A stretch of DNA of 64,000 nucleotides from Paracoccaceae bacterium (GTDB lineage Bacteria; Pseudomonadota; Alphaproteobacteria; Rhodobacterales; Rhodobacteraceae): NCBI GenBank assembly GCA_020622085.1, contig JAHRYM010000001.1, positions 1,449,293-1,513,292 on the forward strand, in the 5' to 3' direction. Below are positions 15,723 through 23,578 of the stretch, in pieces. The translations under genes were made by a program, and so were the position numbers. Within the stretch, counting starts at the first letter, position 1, and each line of letters starts with the position of its first letter. A model generated the notes under the pieces. That model ran no database searches, was not told the origin of the DNA, and was given only the letters and a program-made list of their open reading frames with translations.

Positions 15723-16315
15723 CAGGTGCCGCTGCCGCGCCGCGGCTGATCCTCGGCTCGGCCAGCCCGCGCAGGCGGGATCTCCTGGCCCAGATCGGGC
15801 TCATCCCCGCCGAAGTCCGCGCCGCCGACATCGACGAAACACCCGCGCGTGGTGAACTGCCCCGGCCTTACTGCGAACGCATGGCCCGGGAAAAGGCAGA
15901 AGTACTGCCCGTTGGCCCCGGTGAAATCATCCTGACCGCCGATACCACCGTCGCCCTTGGCCGGCGCATCCTTGGCAAGCCCGGGGACGCGGCCGAGGCT
16001 GCGGCCTTTCTGCATGCGCTGTCGGGGCGCCGGCACCGGGTCATCACCTCGGTCGCGGTGCGCCGGAACGATCGGCTTTGGGAACGCACTGTCGAAACCA
16101 TCGTCAAGGTCAAGCAATTGTCGAACGCCGAGGTGAACGGCTACCTTGCCAGCGGCGAATGGCAGGGCAAGGCGGGCGGCTACGGCATCCAGGGCGGCTT
16201 TGGCGCCTTCATTCCCTGGCTTCAGGGGTCGTTCACCGGGGTCGTGGGCCTGCCGGTGGCGGAAACCGCGCAGCTTCTGCAAGCCGCCGGCATCAGGATC
16301 TGGGGGCAGGAATGA
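15719..16315 (+). CDS. maf: Maf-family nucleoside triphosphate pyrophosphatase
   Basis: This 198-residue protein has the Maf signature [18 protein letters not shown] at the N-terminus and the metal-binding [15 protein letters not shown] segment in the middle. These enzymes hydrolyse non-canonical or excess nucleoside triphosphates, such as dTTP, UTP and modified forms, to monophosphates. The start is GTG 15719 in the overlap GTGA with infA; the stop overlaps rng in ATGA. The infA-maf-rng linkage is standard for the family Rhodobacteraceae. Confidence 0.94.
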   Translation: MTGAAAAPRLILGSASPRRRDLLAQIGLIPAEVRAADIDETPARGELPRPYCERMAREKAEVLPVGPGEIILTADTTVALGRRILGKPGDAAEAAAFLHALSGRRHRVITSVAVRRNDRLWERTVETIVKVKQLSNAEVNGYLASGEWQGKAGGYGIQGGFGAFIPWLQGSFTGVVGLPVAETAQLLQAAGIRIWGQE

Positions 16316-17361
16316 TCGGACGGATGGTGGTTCTGGGCCGGTTTCGCGGGCGCGAAGCGGCGGCTCTGGTCGTGGACGGGCGGCTTGAAGACCTGCTGAT
16401 CGAGGCAGAAGGCGCGGGATTCCTGCCCGGCGCGATCCTGCGCGGCACGGTCGACCGGCAGATGAAGGGGCAGGGCGGTGTCTTCGTCCGTCTGCCCGGC
16501 GGCGTCAAGGGGTTCCTGCGCGAAGTCTCGGGCCTGCGTCCGGGGCAATCGGTTCTGGTGCAGGTCGCGGGCGGCGCCGAGCCCGGCAAGGCCGTGCCCC
16601 TGACGCTGCGGCTTCTGTTCAAAAGCCGCCATGCCATCGTCACCCCCGACGCGCCGGGGCTGAACATTTCGCGCCGGATCCGTGATGAGGACGAACGCCA
16701 GCGCCTTGCCGCCCTTGCCACAGAGGGGATGGAGGGGTCGGCCTTCGGCCTGATCCTGCGTTCGGCCTGCGTGGTGGCCGAGGATGACGACATCGCCGAC
16801 GACATCGCGCAGATGCGCGAACTGGCCGAGAATGTGCTGGCCGATGCTTCGGGGGAGCCCGAGCTTCTGGTCGATGCTCCCGGCCCCCATGACGAGGCCT
16901 GGCGCGACTGGGCCGACCCGGCGCCCGACGCAGTCGAGACCGGCGAGACGAGCTTTGCCGACCACGGCATCGACGCCATGATCGACGATATTCTGGCGCC
17001 GGTTGTCCCGCTGCCAGGCGGCGGCCACATGGCGATCGAGCCGACCCGTGCGCTGATCGCGGTCGATGTGAACACCGGCCCCGACACCTCGCCCGCCGCG
17101 GGGCTGAAGGCCAATATCGCCGCCGTCCGCGACCTGCCGCGCCAGTTGCGCCTGCGGGGGCTTGGCGGGCAGGTGACGATCGACTTCGCCCCGATGCCGA
17201 AGAAGGACCGCGCCGTGGTCGAGCAGCAGCTGAGATCCGCCTTCAAGTCCGAGGCCGCGGAATCGAGCCTTGCGGGCTGGACGCCCCTTGGCAACTATGA
17301 GCTCCAGCGCAAGCGCGACCGCCAGCGTCTGGCGGAGATATTGAGGGAAACCGCAACATGA
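16312..17361 (+). CDS. rng: Ribonuclease E/G family protein (short, RNase G-like)
   Basis: This 349-residue protein contains the RNase E/G catalytic core with the two metal-binding aspartates visible in LIAVDVNTG and QVTIDFAPM. It has an N-terminal S1-like region ([28 protein letters not shown]). It is shorter than classical RNase G (about 490 residues) and lacks the CPxCxG zinc-link motif, which is present in the separate rne at 49968. It is typical of the compact version found next to maf in Rhodobacteraceae. It is coupled at both ends by ATGA overlaps with maf and the acyltransferase gene. It probably works in RNA processing or decay. Confidence 0.88.
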   Translation: MIGRMVVLGRFRGREAAALVVDGRLEDLLIEAEGAGFLPGAILRGTVDRQMKGQGGVFVRLPGGVKGFLREVSGLRPGQSVLVQVAGGAEPGKAVPLTLRLLFKSRHAIVTPDAPGLNISRRIRDEDERQRLAALATEGMEGSAFGLILRSACVVAEDDDIADDIAQMRELAENVLADASGEPELLVDAPGPHDEAWRDWADPAPDAVETGETSFADHGIDAMIDDILAPVVPLPGGGHMAIEPTRALIAVDVNTGPDTSPAAGLKANIAAVRDLPRQLRLRGLGGQVTIDFAPMPKKDRAVVEQQLRSAFKSEAAESSLAGWTPLGNYELQRKRDRQRLAEILRETAT

Positions 17362-18425
17362 CCGGTGCGGCAAGGGGGCGGGACAGTCTTGGCGCCAGAG
17401 CCTCGGGGCGGGCGAACCATTTCAACCTGCTGCGTTTTGTCGCTGCATTCTCGGTTCTTGTGTCGCATGCCTTTCCGATTGCGCTGGGGCCTGACGCGGT
17501 CCAGCCGCTGGAGCGACTGCTTGCGGGCAAGACGCTCGGCGCGGTGGCGGTGATCGTCTTCTTTGCAATCTCGGGCTATTTCATCGCGCAAAGCTATGAC
17601 CGCAGCCGATCGGCCGGGGTGTTTCTCTCTGCGCGGGGCTTGCGCCTGTTTCCGGGGCTGATCGTCATGCTGTGCCTGACGGTGTTCGTCGGCGCTGCCT
17701 TGACCACGCTCCTGTCAACTGGCTACTGGCCCGGGGCGCTGGACTATCTGCTGCGCGGTGCGACGCTTTTTGCCATGACCTATGACCTGCCCGGGGTCTT
17801 CGCCACGAACCCCTATGGCGGGGCGGTCAACGGATCGCTCTGGACCCTGCGATATGAAGTTGCCTGCTACCTGACCGTTCTCGCGGCCGGGATGTTGCGG
17901 CTGCCGGGGCGGGTGGTCTCGGTTCTTGCGGTTGTGGGGCTGGCGGTCTTTTCGGTGAGCGGTGCCGAACGGATTGTCGGCTCGGGCGCGCTCGTCGCGC
18001 TTGCGGGCCTGGCCTTGCCGTTCTGGATCGGATCGGCGCTCTATTTCTGGCGTGACCGGGTGCCGCATTCGCTGGTGCTGTTGGCCTTGCTGGCCTTGGT
18101 TGCCGGAATGGTGCGCGGGACGCCGCTCCGGGATGCTGCGCTGGCCGCCGCACTGGCCTATGGCGCGATCTGGGCAGGATTCGCGCGGGCAAAGCCGCTC
18201 CTTTCCTTCAACCGTATCGGGGATTTCAGCTACGGTATCTATATCTATGCTTTCCCGGTGCAGCAGGTTGCGGCCCAGTTCGGCGCACAGGCACCGGCTC
18301 TCAACATGCTGGTTGCGGCACCGGTCGTGCTGCTGCTGGCGGCGCTTTCCTGGCACCTGATCGAGGAGCCCGCGCTGCGGCTCAAGCCGCGGGGCAGGGC
18401 ACCCCGCCGCGCAGGGGTGGCATGA
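17358..18425 (+). CDS. Acyltransferase-3 family integral membrane protein
   Basis: This 355-residue protein begins FNLLRFVAAFSVLVSHAFPIALG, the start of the acyltransferase 3 (OafA/NodX) family, with the catalytic histidine in VSHAF, and has about ten membrane spans. The conserved FFAISGYFIAQSY and the SLWTLRYEVACYL segment (family SLWSLxxEexFY) support it. Such proteins O-acylate surface polysaccharides or exported molecules. It overlaps rng upstream and yacG downstream by four bases each (ATGA). In most relatives yacG follows rng directly, so this gene appears to have been inserted into the operon with perfect translational coupling. The acceptor is unknown. Confidence 0.9.
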   Translation: MTGAARGRDSLGARASGRANHFNLLRFVAAFSVLVSHAFPIALGPDAVQPLERLLAGKTLGAVAVIVFFAISGYFIAQSYDRSRSAGVFLSARGLRLFPGLIVMLCLTVFVGAALTTLLSTGYWPGALDYLLRGATLFAMTYDLPGVFATNPYGGAVNGSLWTLRYEVACYLTVLAAGMLRLPGRVVSVLAVVGLAVFSVSGAERIVGSGALVALAGLALPFWIGSALYFWRDRVPHSLVLLALLALVAGMVRGTPLRDAALAAALAYGAIWAGFARAKPLLSFNRIGDFSYGIYIYAFPVQQVAAQFGAQAPALNMLVAAPVVLLLAALSWHLIEEPALRLKPRGRAPRRAGVA

Positions 18426-18568
18426 TGGCCTGCCCGATCTGCGCGAAGCCGACCAATCCGGACTGCCGGCCATTCTGTTCGCGCCGCCACGCCGATCTTG
18501 CGGCGGCGCGATAGCTTCCGGACAAAGACTATTCCAGAGCCGGCAGGACGGGCGGTTTCGGTTACTAA
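18422..18568 (+). pseudogene. yacG: yacG (DNA gyrase inhibitor, zinc-binding) interrupted by an amber codon
   Basis: The frame from ATG 18422 reads MMACPICAKPTNPDCRPFCSRRHADLAAAR and then meets TAG at 18512. Normal YacG is a 50-65 residue zinc-ribbon protein with CxxC and CxxxC pairs followed by a conserved Arg-Trp-Leu. Here the TAG sits exactly where the Trp codon (TGG) should be. The frame continues as LPDKDYSRAGRTGGFGY to TAA at 18566-18568, which fits the rest of a short YacG. The fourth zinc Cys is replaced by His (CSRRH), which could still bind zinc. The intact part would make a 30-residue zinc finger without the C-terminal tail that contacts gyrase. Identity is clear; whether it is a pseudogene, a short functional form or a sequencing error is open. 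Confidence 0.75.
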
Positions 18569-18815
18569 AAAATCAGGAAACTGTTCTTTCTGCGCTACCA
18601 GACGGAACGCCATGGCGGCAGCGTCATCCCGCCAAACCCCTGCACTTCATGTTTGCGCTCAATGGGCTCACCTCCCCGCAACCCCCAGTTCGGTTTGTCT
18701 GGAAGGAAGGCTCCCCCTGCACTGGGACGTATGGCGACGCATGGAGACACACCGATACCATGAAGATTGATTTTGCTCAATTTTCTGGCGCGAAAATGGT
18801 CTGTAAGGATTTAAC
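18569..18815. other. Spacer between yacG and tRNA-Phe, no recognised gene
   Basis: This 247-bp stretch is less GC-rich than its surroundings in places, with an AAAAAA run near 18568. Short open frames occur on both strands, but none has a family motif or a good ribosome binding site. It lies 3' of both yacG and the tRNA, so it should contain the ends of two convergent transcripts. I see no strong hairpin-plus-T-run. Confidence 0.4.
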
Positions 18816-18891
18816 TGGTGCCCAGAGCCGGAATCGAACCAGCGACACGCGGATTTTCAATCCGCTGCTCTACCAACTGAGCTATCTGGGC
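18816..18891 (-). tRNA. tRNA-Phe (anticodon GAA)
   Basis: On the minus strand the sequence folds as a complete tRNA: acceptor stem GCCCAGA/TCTGGGC, D arm with AGCTCAGTTGGTAGAGC, anticodon stem GCGGA/TCCGC enclosing TTGAAAA (anticodon GAA, phenylalanine), and a T arm with GGTTCGATTCC. The 3' CCA is encoded at 18816-18818. It lies on the strand opposite yacG, at the edge of a gene-poor region. Confidence 0.97.
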
Positions 18892-18906
18892 ACCCTTGGT
18901 GGGGCG

Positions 18907-18935
18907 GAAATAGACAAAGCTGCGGGGGCTGTCCA
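18907..18935 (-). promoter_or_regulatory. Likely promoter of tRNA-Phe
   Basis: On the minus strand TGGACA (18930-18935) and TATTTC (18907-18912) are separated by 17 bases, close to the housekeeping sigma consensus TTGACA-17-TATAAT. The tRNA 5' end lies about 15 bases beyond the -10. Spacing and position make this the best promoter candidate. Confidence 0.6.
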
Positions 18936-19410
18936 GAGGGTTTTGCAGGAATTTTGTCGCGCAGGCAAAATCGGTGCTGCAACAGCGGGTTGCGGTCCGG
19001 AGCGGGATCCTCGTCGCGGGTCGGATTGGCCCTGGTGCAGTCGGGTCCGACAGGCCCCAGACGTCGCGCCCCGTTTCCGAGATCCTTGCTGTGGCGGCGC
19101 GCGCCTGGCGCGGTCTTGTCAAGCGGAGTCCCATGAAGGAAGCGGACGACGATCATGCTCGCTGGCTGGAGGCATGCGATGTCCAACTCGTCCACGGAGA
19201 CCGGCAGGCCGCGATCGAGAACCGGCAGGTCCAGCGGTCGCCCGAGGGGCTGGTGACGGAAACCTGTCGCCGGGTGGGGGTCGGGGAAACGCTGGAAGGC
19301 CTCGCCTCGGCAGGATTGTCTCGTTCGGGGGGAATGGGACGGGTGACGCAGATCGACAATCGCGCAGTCATTTCGTGCTGCCTTCGCGCCTGGCTGTCCG
19401 GCCACGCCCG
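18936..19410. other. Non-coding or decayed sequence upstream of tRNA-Phe
   Basis: Open frames of 100-270 codons exist here on both strands, but their translations are rich in Arg, Pro and Ser and have no recognisable domain, as expected for chance frames in high-GC DNA. Because the next 670 bases hold relics of an ABC transporter on the minus strand, this part may be the downstream remainder of the same decayed locus. Confidence 0.45.
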
Positions 19411-19611
19411 GACAGCCAGCGTCTCCCAGGGCTTCTGGCGGTCAAGCGATCCCGCGGGCCCGTCCAGCCGGTCGGTGACGGTGATCGGGCCCCGGTTCCC
19501 TGCGGCAAGTCGCGCGGCGATTTCCGAGATGGTGGCATCGGCACCGGCCGAGACGGGCGCATCCGGCGGGGGGTCCGCCTGCATCAGCGAGGCCAGCGCC
19601 ACGTCGCCGCC
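19411..19611 (-). pseudogene. Relic of a ProV/ChoV-type ABC ATPase C-terminus (CBS-like region)
   Basis: On the minus strand the translation runs ALASLMQADPPPDAPVSAGA, then DATISEIAARLAAG, then GPITVTDRLDGPAGSLDRQ. The pattern 'D-x-T-I-x-E-I-a-x-r-L, then G-P-I-x-V-T-D-x-x-G-x-x-v-G-x-l-D-R' is that of the CBS-domain tail of glycine betaine/choline transporter ATPases (ProV, OpuAA, ChoV). No Walker A, signature or Walker B motif precedes it; instead a permease relic in another frame lies immediately upstream. It is therefore a fragment, not a gene. The order permease then ATPase matches choXWV-type operons. Identification is by motif only. Confidence 0.5.
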
Positions 19612-19643
19612 GGACGGGGACAGGGGCCGCCTGGAAAGTTCAG

Positions 19644-20076
19644 GCAGCCGGACATCGCCGCAGTCTCGACCCGTTCCGAGGGGACATGCAGCATCCCGTC
19701 GATTCCGTATCGGGCGGCGGGCGCCATCGCGCAAGAAACGATGGCGATCAGGCCCGAGACGTCGCTATTGCATAACAGCATGACCGCGAGCAGCAGGTAG
19801 ACGACGGACCATGTTCCGCGTCAGCATCACGACCTGGTTCAGGCCGATGGCAAGGACCGGCATGGTGACCGGAAGCTCGACTTTCCACAGCGTCTGACGC
19901 CACGAACAACCCGTCATCCGGGCAAGGTCCATCCTGTCGTGCGGAACCGATTGCGGCGCCGGCAAAGTGGCATGCACCAACGGCGGCATCGCATGGGCCA
20001 AGGCTGCTAGCAGCGCGAGCCCGGGCCCGACCTTGCCATGGGCAGGCGCGATGGTCGCCAGTGTCAGGCGATGGCC
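19644..20076 (-). pseudogene. Relic of a ProW/ChoW-type betaine or choline ABC permease
   Basis: Two adjacent minus-strand segments in different frames carry ABC-permease EAA-loop sequence. The first (about 19807-20076) reads LALLAALAHAMPPLVHATL, then SVPHDRMDLARMTGCSWRQ, then TLWKVELPVTMPVLAIGLNQ and VVMLTRNMV. The normal counterpart is 'MPPLVRxTLLGLQxVPxExVEaGRMTGCTrrQlLWKVeLPvAMPvLxxGlNQvvMLsLNMV'. The second (about 19644-19781) reads SGLIAIVSCAMAPAARYGID followed by VPSERVETAAMSGC, the beginning of a second EAA loop. Stops and frame changes separate them, and start, transmembrane and ending parts are missing. This is a degraded permease, possibly the double-domain form. Confidence 0.6.
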
Positions 20077-20301
20077 AGCGACCCGGCCTTCCACCCAAGG
20101 TGGAATGCCGCCTTCCTCAACCATGGCCCGCGAGTGCCGGTCGACATGATCCTGCGGGTTCCGCGATCCGCTGTCGGACAGCGGTGTGCAAAGCATCCCG
20201 CACCACGAAGACATCGCCTGCAGAGCCCGATGTGCCCGGGCTTTCCCTGTCGCGCGGGGCAGGGTAGGCATGTGGGCAGCCACCCTTTCGCGGAGCAGCC
20301 C

Positions 20302-20838
20302 ATGTCCATCGAAGACCCCCTTATTGCAATTCTTGTCGTATCCGACCGCGCGGCGCGCGGCGAATACGAGGACAAGGGCGGCCCGGCGGCCGAAGACTGG
20401 ATCGCGCGCGTCGTCACCTCTGGGGTGCGGACCCTGCGCCGGATCGTCCCGGACGGGCGCGACAGCGTCGCCGCCGCGATCCGGGAACTGGCTGACAATG
20501 CGGGCGCCGACCTGATCCTTGTCACCGGGGGCACCGGCCCCGCGCCGCGCGACGAAACCCCCGAGGCGCTTGACGCCGTGATCGACAAGCGCCTTGCGGG
20601 CTTTGGCGAGGCGATGCGGCTGGCAAGCCTTGCCGAAGTGCCGACGGCCATCCTTTCACGGCAGGATGCGGGGATCCGGGGCAAAAGCCTGATCATCACG
20701 CTTCCGGGCAAGCCCGCCGCGATATCGACCTGCCTGACGGCAGTGTTCCGCGCGGTTCCCTATTGCCTTGATCTGATCGGCGCGGCGCGGATCGAGACGG
20801 ACCCGCCGATATGCGATGCCTTCCGGCCCAGGCCATAG
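20302..20838 (+). CDS. mog: Molybdopterin adenylyltransferase (MogA/MoaB family)
   Basis: This 178-residue protein has the MoCF-binding motif LILVTGGTGPAPRDETPEAL near residue 72 and the end motif IITLPGKPAAISTCL. Both are typical of Mog/MoaB, which adenylylates molybdopterin before molybdenum insertion. The start SIEDPLIAILVVSDRAARGEYEDKGGPA fits the standard SDRxxxGxyxDxsGP pattern. ATG 20302 follows GCGGAGCAG. No other molybdenum cofactor genes are near. It is the first intact gene after the decayed region. Confidence 0.93.
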   Translation: MSIEDPLIAILVVSDRAARGEYEDKGGPAAEDWIARVVTSGVRTLRRIVPDGRDSVAAAIRELADNAGADLILVTGGTGPAPRDETPEALDAVIDKRLAGFGEAMRLASLAEVPTAILSRQDAGIRGKSLIITLPGKPAAISTCLTAVFRAVPYCLDLIGAARIETDPPICDAFRPRP

Positions 20839-20868
20839 AAGGCGGAAGGCCCGTCACCGGCGCGTCGC

Positions 20869-21423
20869 TCAGGCGTCGAGCGCCAGGCGCAGCGCCTCCT
20901 GCAGGTCGTCAAGCGTGGCGCAGGTCCGGAACAGCCCCGCGAGCGAGGCATCGGCAAAGCCTTCGGCGATGATGTGGTCGATCAATGCGATCACCGGCTG
21001 CCAGTAGCCGTCCACATTGAACAGGAAGATCGGCTTGCGGTGCAGGCCGATCTGCGCCCATGTCACCACCTCGAAGAACTCATCAAGGCTGCCCGCGCCG
21101 CCCGGAAGCACCACCACGGCGTCCGAGTTGACGAACATCACCGTCTTTCGTTCGTGCATGTTCTCGGTGATCACGAACTGGTCAAGATCGCGCTTGCCTG
21201 CCTCGAGCTTCATCAGATGGCTCGGGATCACGCCCATGGTCCGGGCGCCGGCCCCCTGCGCCGCGCGCGCCACCTCGCCCATCAGGCCCACGTCGCCTGC
21301 GCCATAAACCAGTCGCCAACCGTTTTCGGCCAGCATCCGGCCAGTGGCGGCGGCGGCTTCCAGATAGGAGGCCCGATTGCCCTTGCGCGCGCCGCAATAG
21401 ACGCAGACCGATTTCATCGACAT
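20869..21423 (-). CDS. LOG-family protein (TIGR00730, nucleoside-5'-monophosphate phosphoribohydrolase type)
   Basis: This 184-residue protein starts MSMKSVCVYCGARKGN and has RLVYGAGDVGLMGEVARAA, ENMHERKTVMFVNSDAVVVLPGGAGSLDEFFE and later WAQIGLHRKPIFLFN. This is the Rossmann-like LOG family with the PGGxGTxxE active-site loop; here the Thr is Ser (PGGAGSLDE), a conservative variant. Plant and some bacterial members release free cytokinin bases from nucleoside monophosphates; in most bacteria the physiological substrate is unknown. It is convergent with mog (30 bp). ATG 21423 is chosen; ATG 21417 is equally possible. Confidence 0.9.
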   Translation of the reverse strand: MSMKSVCVYCGARKGNRASYLEAAAATGRMLAENGWRLVYGAGDVGLMGEVARAAQGAGARTMGVIPSHLMKLEAGKRDLDQFVITENMHERKTVMFVNSDAVVVLPGGAGSLDEFFEVVTWAQIGLHRKPIFLFNVDGYWQPVIALIDHIIAEGFADASLAGLFRTCATLDDLQEALRLALDA

Positions 21424-21603
21424 TCGCCGTTGCCCTTCATGGCTTTCTTTGACCCGTGTTAGCGGCGTTGTTATTGTCGCGCAATCGGGCCGGTGACGGG
21501 GCCGGAAAATCTCGCATGACGGCCAGGCTGGCTGCAAGCACGGGCAGGCAGCGGGGGCGGCAGAACAGGCAGACAGGCAATCGGATCGCAGCCGGGGGGC
21601 AGG

Positions 21604-23037
21604 ATGGTGCAGGAAGATGACAAGGGCACAGGGACGGCAGAGATGCGTCGCCCCGGACGGGTCCGGGGCCTTGCCGCGGGGGCCTTCGTCGGCGCCGCCG
21701 TCGGGGCCGTGATCTGGTATGTCGTGGCCGGCCGGGGCCCGGAGCCGGGCGGAACCCGCAGCACCGGGGCCTCCGAGGCCGTGCCTGCGGCCAAGCCTGA
21801 CACAGCGACCGGCAGTGACGCAGGCGCCGGGGCCGGGGACGGAGCCTCCGTGCCAACGCCGGAAACCGCGCCCGCGTCCGCACCCGTGCCCCAACCCGAA
21901 CCCGCGCCCGCCTCTACCACAGACACCCCGGTGTTCGATACCGTTCGCGCCGAGGCCGATGGTTCGGTCATTGTGGCCGGGCGCGCACCTGCCGGCGCGC
22001 GCATCAGCATCGAGGTGAACGGCATCGCCGCAGCCGAGGCCCGCGCCGATGCCAAAGGCCAGTTCGCGGCCTTCCTGACGCTGCAGCCGGGCGCCGCGTC
22101 CAATGTGGTGACGCTGGCAATGCAGGGACCGGATGGCGCCGTTCAGCGGTCATTGCAGAGCGTGATCCTTGCGCCGGTCGCGCCGGGCTCGCAGACCAGC
22201 CCATCCGCAGGGGCCGAAACGACAGTGACCGCCGGGGCCGAACCTGAAGGCGGAGTGACAGAGGAGGGGCCCGCCGAGCCGAGCGCAACCCGGACCGCGG
22301 CCCCGGCTACCGCCGAACCCGAAACCGCCGCCGAACCCGAAACCGCCGCCGGGGCGCCTCAGGTTCTGCTGGCCGACGAGTCCGGGGTGCGCAAGCTTGC
22401 GGCCGGCGCGAGCCCCCGCGTGGTGGTCGACACGATCGCCTATGGCGCGGATGGCGGCGTCGATCTGACCGGCCGTGCCCGGAATGTCGAAGGCGGCGCA
22501 GGCGGCGGCGGGTTCGTGCGCGCCTACCTGGACAATGCCGAGGCCGGAATGGCGGCGCTGAACGGCAGCGACCAATGGCAGATGCGGCTGACAGGAGTTG
22601 CGCCGGGGCTGTATACCCTGCGCGTCGATCAGCTTGACCGGGAAGGCAAGGTCGTTTCCCGCTTCGAGACCCCTTTCCTGCGCGAGGATCCGGGTGCGCT
22701 GGCGGCATCGGGGCAGGCGGCTCCTGCGGCCGGGGCAACGGGTGCGGAGCCCGAGGTGCCGGTCGGCAGCGCAGGCGACGGGACAGCACCCGACGAAGCC
22801 CCGCCGCCGCTTGCCGCCGCCCCGGCCGAAACCCCGGCCGGAACGCCCACGCAACCGGAAGCACCCTTGCAGGCAGGGATCGTCACCGTCCAGCCCGGCT
22901 ATACGCTCTGGGCCATCGCCAAGGCGAACTACGGCAGCGGCCTGCTTTACGTGAAGGTGTTCGAGGCCAACCGCAGCCAGATCCGCAACCCGGACCTGAT
23001 CTATCCGGGTCAGGTCTTTTCGGTGCCGAAGGACTGA
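21604..23037 (+). CDS. Membrane-anchored LysM peptidoglycan-binding protein
   Basis: This 477-residue protein has a short cytoplasmic N-terminus, one membrane span near residues 20-40 (GLAAGAFVGAAVGAVIWYVV) and a long Ala/Pro/Glu-rich linker containing two Ig-like carbohydrate- or Ca-binding style segments (DGSVIVAGRAPAGARISIEVNG; DGGVDLTGRARNVEGG). It ends in a C-terminal LysM domain (VQPGYTLWAIAKANYGSGLLYVKVFEANRSQIRNP...IYPGQVF). LysM binds N-acetylglucosamine in peptidoglycan. It is probably an envelope structural protein. Its 3' end overlaps the 3' end of arsR on the opposite strand by 28 bp. Confidence 0.88.
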   Translation: MVQEDDKGTGTAEMRRPGRVRGLAAGAFVGAAVGAVIWYVVAGRGPEPGGTRSTGASEAVPAAKPDTATGSDAGAGAGDGASVPTPETAPASAPVPQPEPAPASTTDTPVFDTVRAEADGSVIVAGRAPAGARISIEVNGIAAAEARADAKGQFAAFLTLQPGAASNVVTLAMQGPDGAVQRSLQSVILAPVAPGSQTSPSAGAETTVTAGAEPEGGVTEEGPAEPSATRTAAPATAEPETAAEPETAAGAPQVLLADESGVRKLAAGASPRVVVDTIAYGADGGVDLTGRARNVEGGAGGGGFVRAYLDNAEAGMAALNGSDQWQMRLTGVAPGLYTLRVDQLDREGKVVSRFETPFLREDPGALAASGQAAPAAGATGAEPEVPVGSAGDGTAPDEAPPPLAAAPAETPAGTPTQPEAPLQAGIVTVQPGYTLWAIAKANYGSGLLYVKVFEANRSQIRNPDLIYPGQVFSVPKD

Positions 23038-23450
23038 TCCCGGGCAGGCGAGTCGCCGGGGTTGGCGACCGGGGCGGGCGCGCAGCAGGCGCTGACGCGG
23101 GGATCGGCCGCGCAGCAGTCATGGAGCAGATAGCCGATGGTCTGCCCAAGCCGTTCAAGGCCCGCGCTGTAGAAGATGTTGCGCGACACGCGCCGCGCCT
23201 CGACCACGCCTGCCTGTTCCAGCGCGGCCAGATGGAAGGACAGGCGCGAGTTCGACAGCCCCAGTCGTCCGGCAAGAACCCCGGCCGGAAGCCCCGTGTC
23301 CCCCGCCGCGATCAGCGCCCGCACCAGATCAAGGCGCGTGCCATTGGCCAGCGCCTGCAAGGCAGCAAGCGCCTGATCGCGCCCGGCGGTCGGGTGCGGC
23401 AGATCGGGGGCAGGCCGTTCGAGGGCGGGCGCAGGGGCGGATTGCGGCAT
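23010..23450 (-). CDS. arsR: ArsR/SmtB-family repressor with C-terminal vicinal cysteine pairs
   Basis: This 146-residue winged-helix regulator has the ArsR DNA-binding helix LGLSNSRLSFHLAALEQAGVVEARRVSRNIFYS (residues about 63-95). The metal site is C-terminal: Cys112-Cys113 and Cys122-Cys123 (HDCCAADPRVSACC). This resembles the C-terminal CysCys arsenite site known in Acidithiobacillus-type ArsR and not the E. coli CVC site in the DNA-binding helix. It is expected to leave DNA on binding arsenite, antimonite or another soft metal. It is divergent from the Atm1-type exporter, with a candidate operator between them, and so is likely to control both itself and the exporter. An arsenic operon proper (arsB, arsC, arsM) is not nearby. 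Confidence 0.88.
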   Translation of the reverse strand: MPQSAPAPALERPAPDLPHPTAGRDQALAALQALANGTRLDLVRALIAAGDTGLPAGVLAGRLGLSNSRLSFHLAALEQAGVVEARRVSRNIFYSAGLERLGQTIGYLLHDCCAADPRVSACCAPAPVANPGDSPARDQSFGTEKT

Positions 23451-23461
23451 TCGAGTTACAT

Positions 23462-23485
23462 TTCAACATTTCAAGTATGGTTGAA
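23462..23485. promoter_or_regulatory. Candidate ArsR operator between arsR and the Atm1-type gene
   Basis: TTCAA occurs at 23462 and 23470 and is mirrored by TTGAA at 23481; the inner pair TTCAA-N6-TTGAA is a perfect inverted repeat, and TTCAAC/GTTGAA forms a wider one. ArsR-family operators are typically such A/T-rich TTCAA-TTGAA dyads. It lies 12-35 bp upstream of the arsR start and about 95 bp upstream of the exporter start, and stands out as A/T-rich in GC-rich DNA. Confidence 0.55.
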
Positions 23486-23578
23486 TGATTGCCCCTTGAT
23501 ACAGTGCCACTCTGCTGCGATCAAGGCCCGAACGGCGGGCGGTGCGAATCCGGCCGCAGGCAGCATCCGGAACCACAA

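Noticed and set aside
18649-19800. Plus-strand frames of 270-380 codons through the tRNA region
   Set aside because: One runs across the antisense of tRNA-Phe and through the transporter relics; no domain is recognisable and no ribosome binding site is present.
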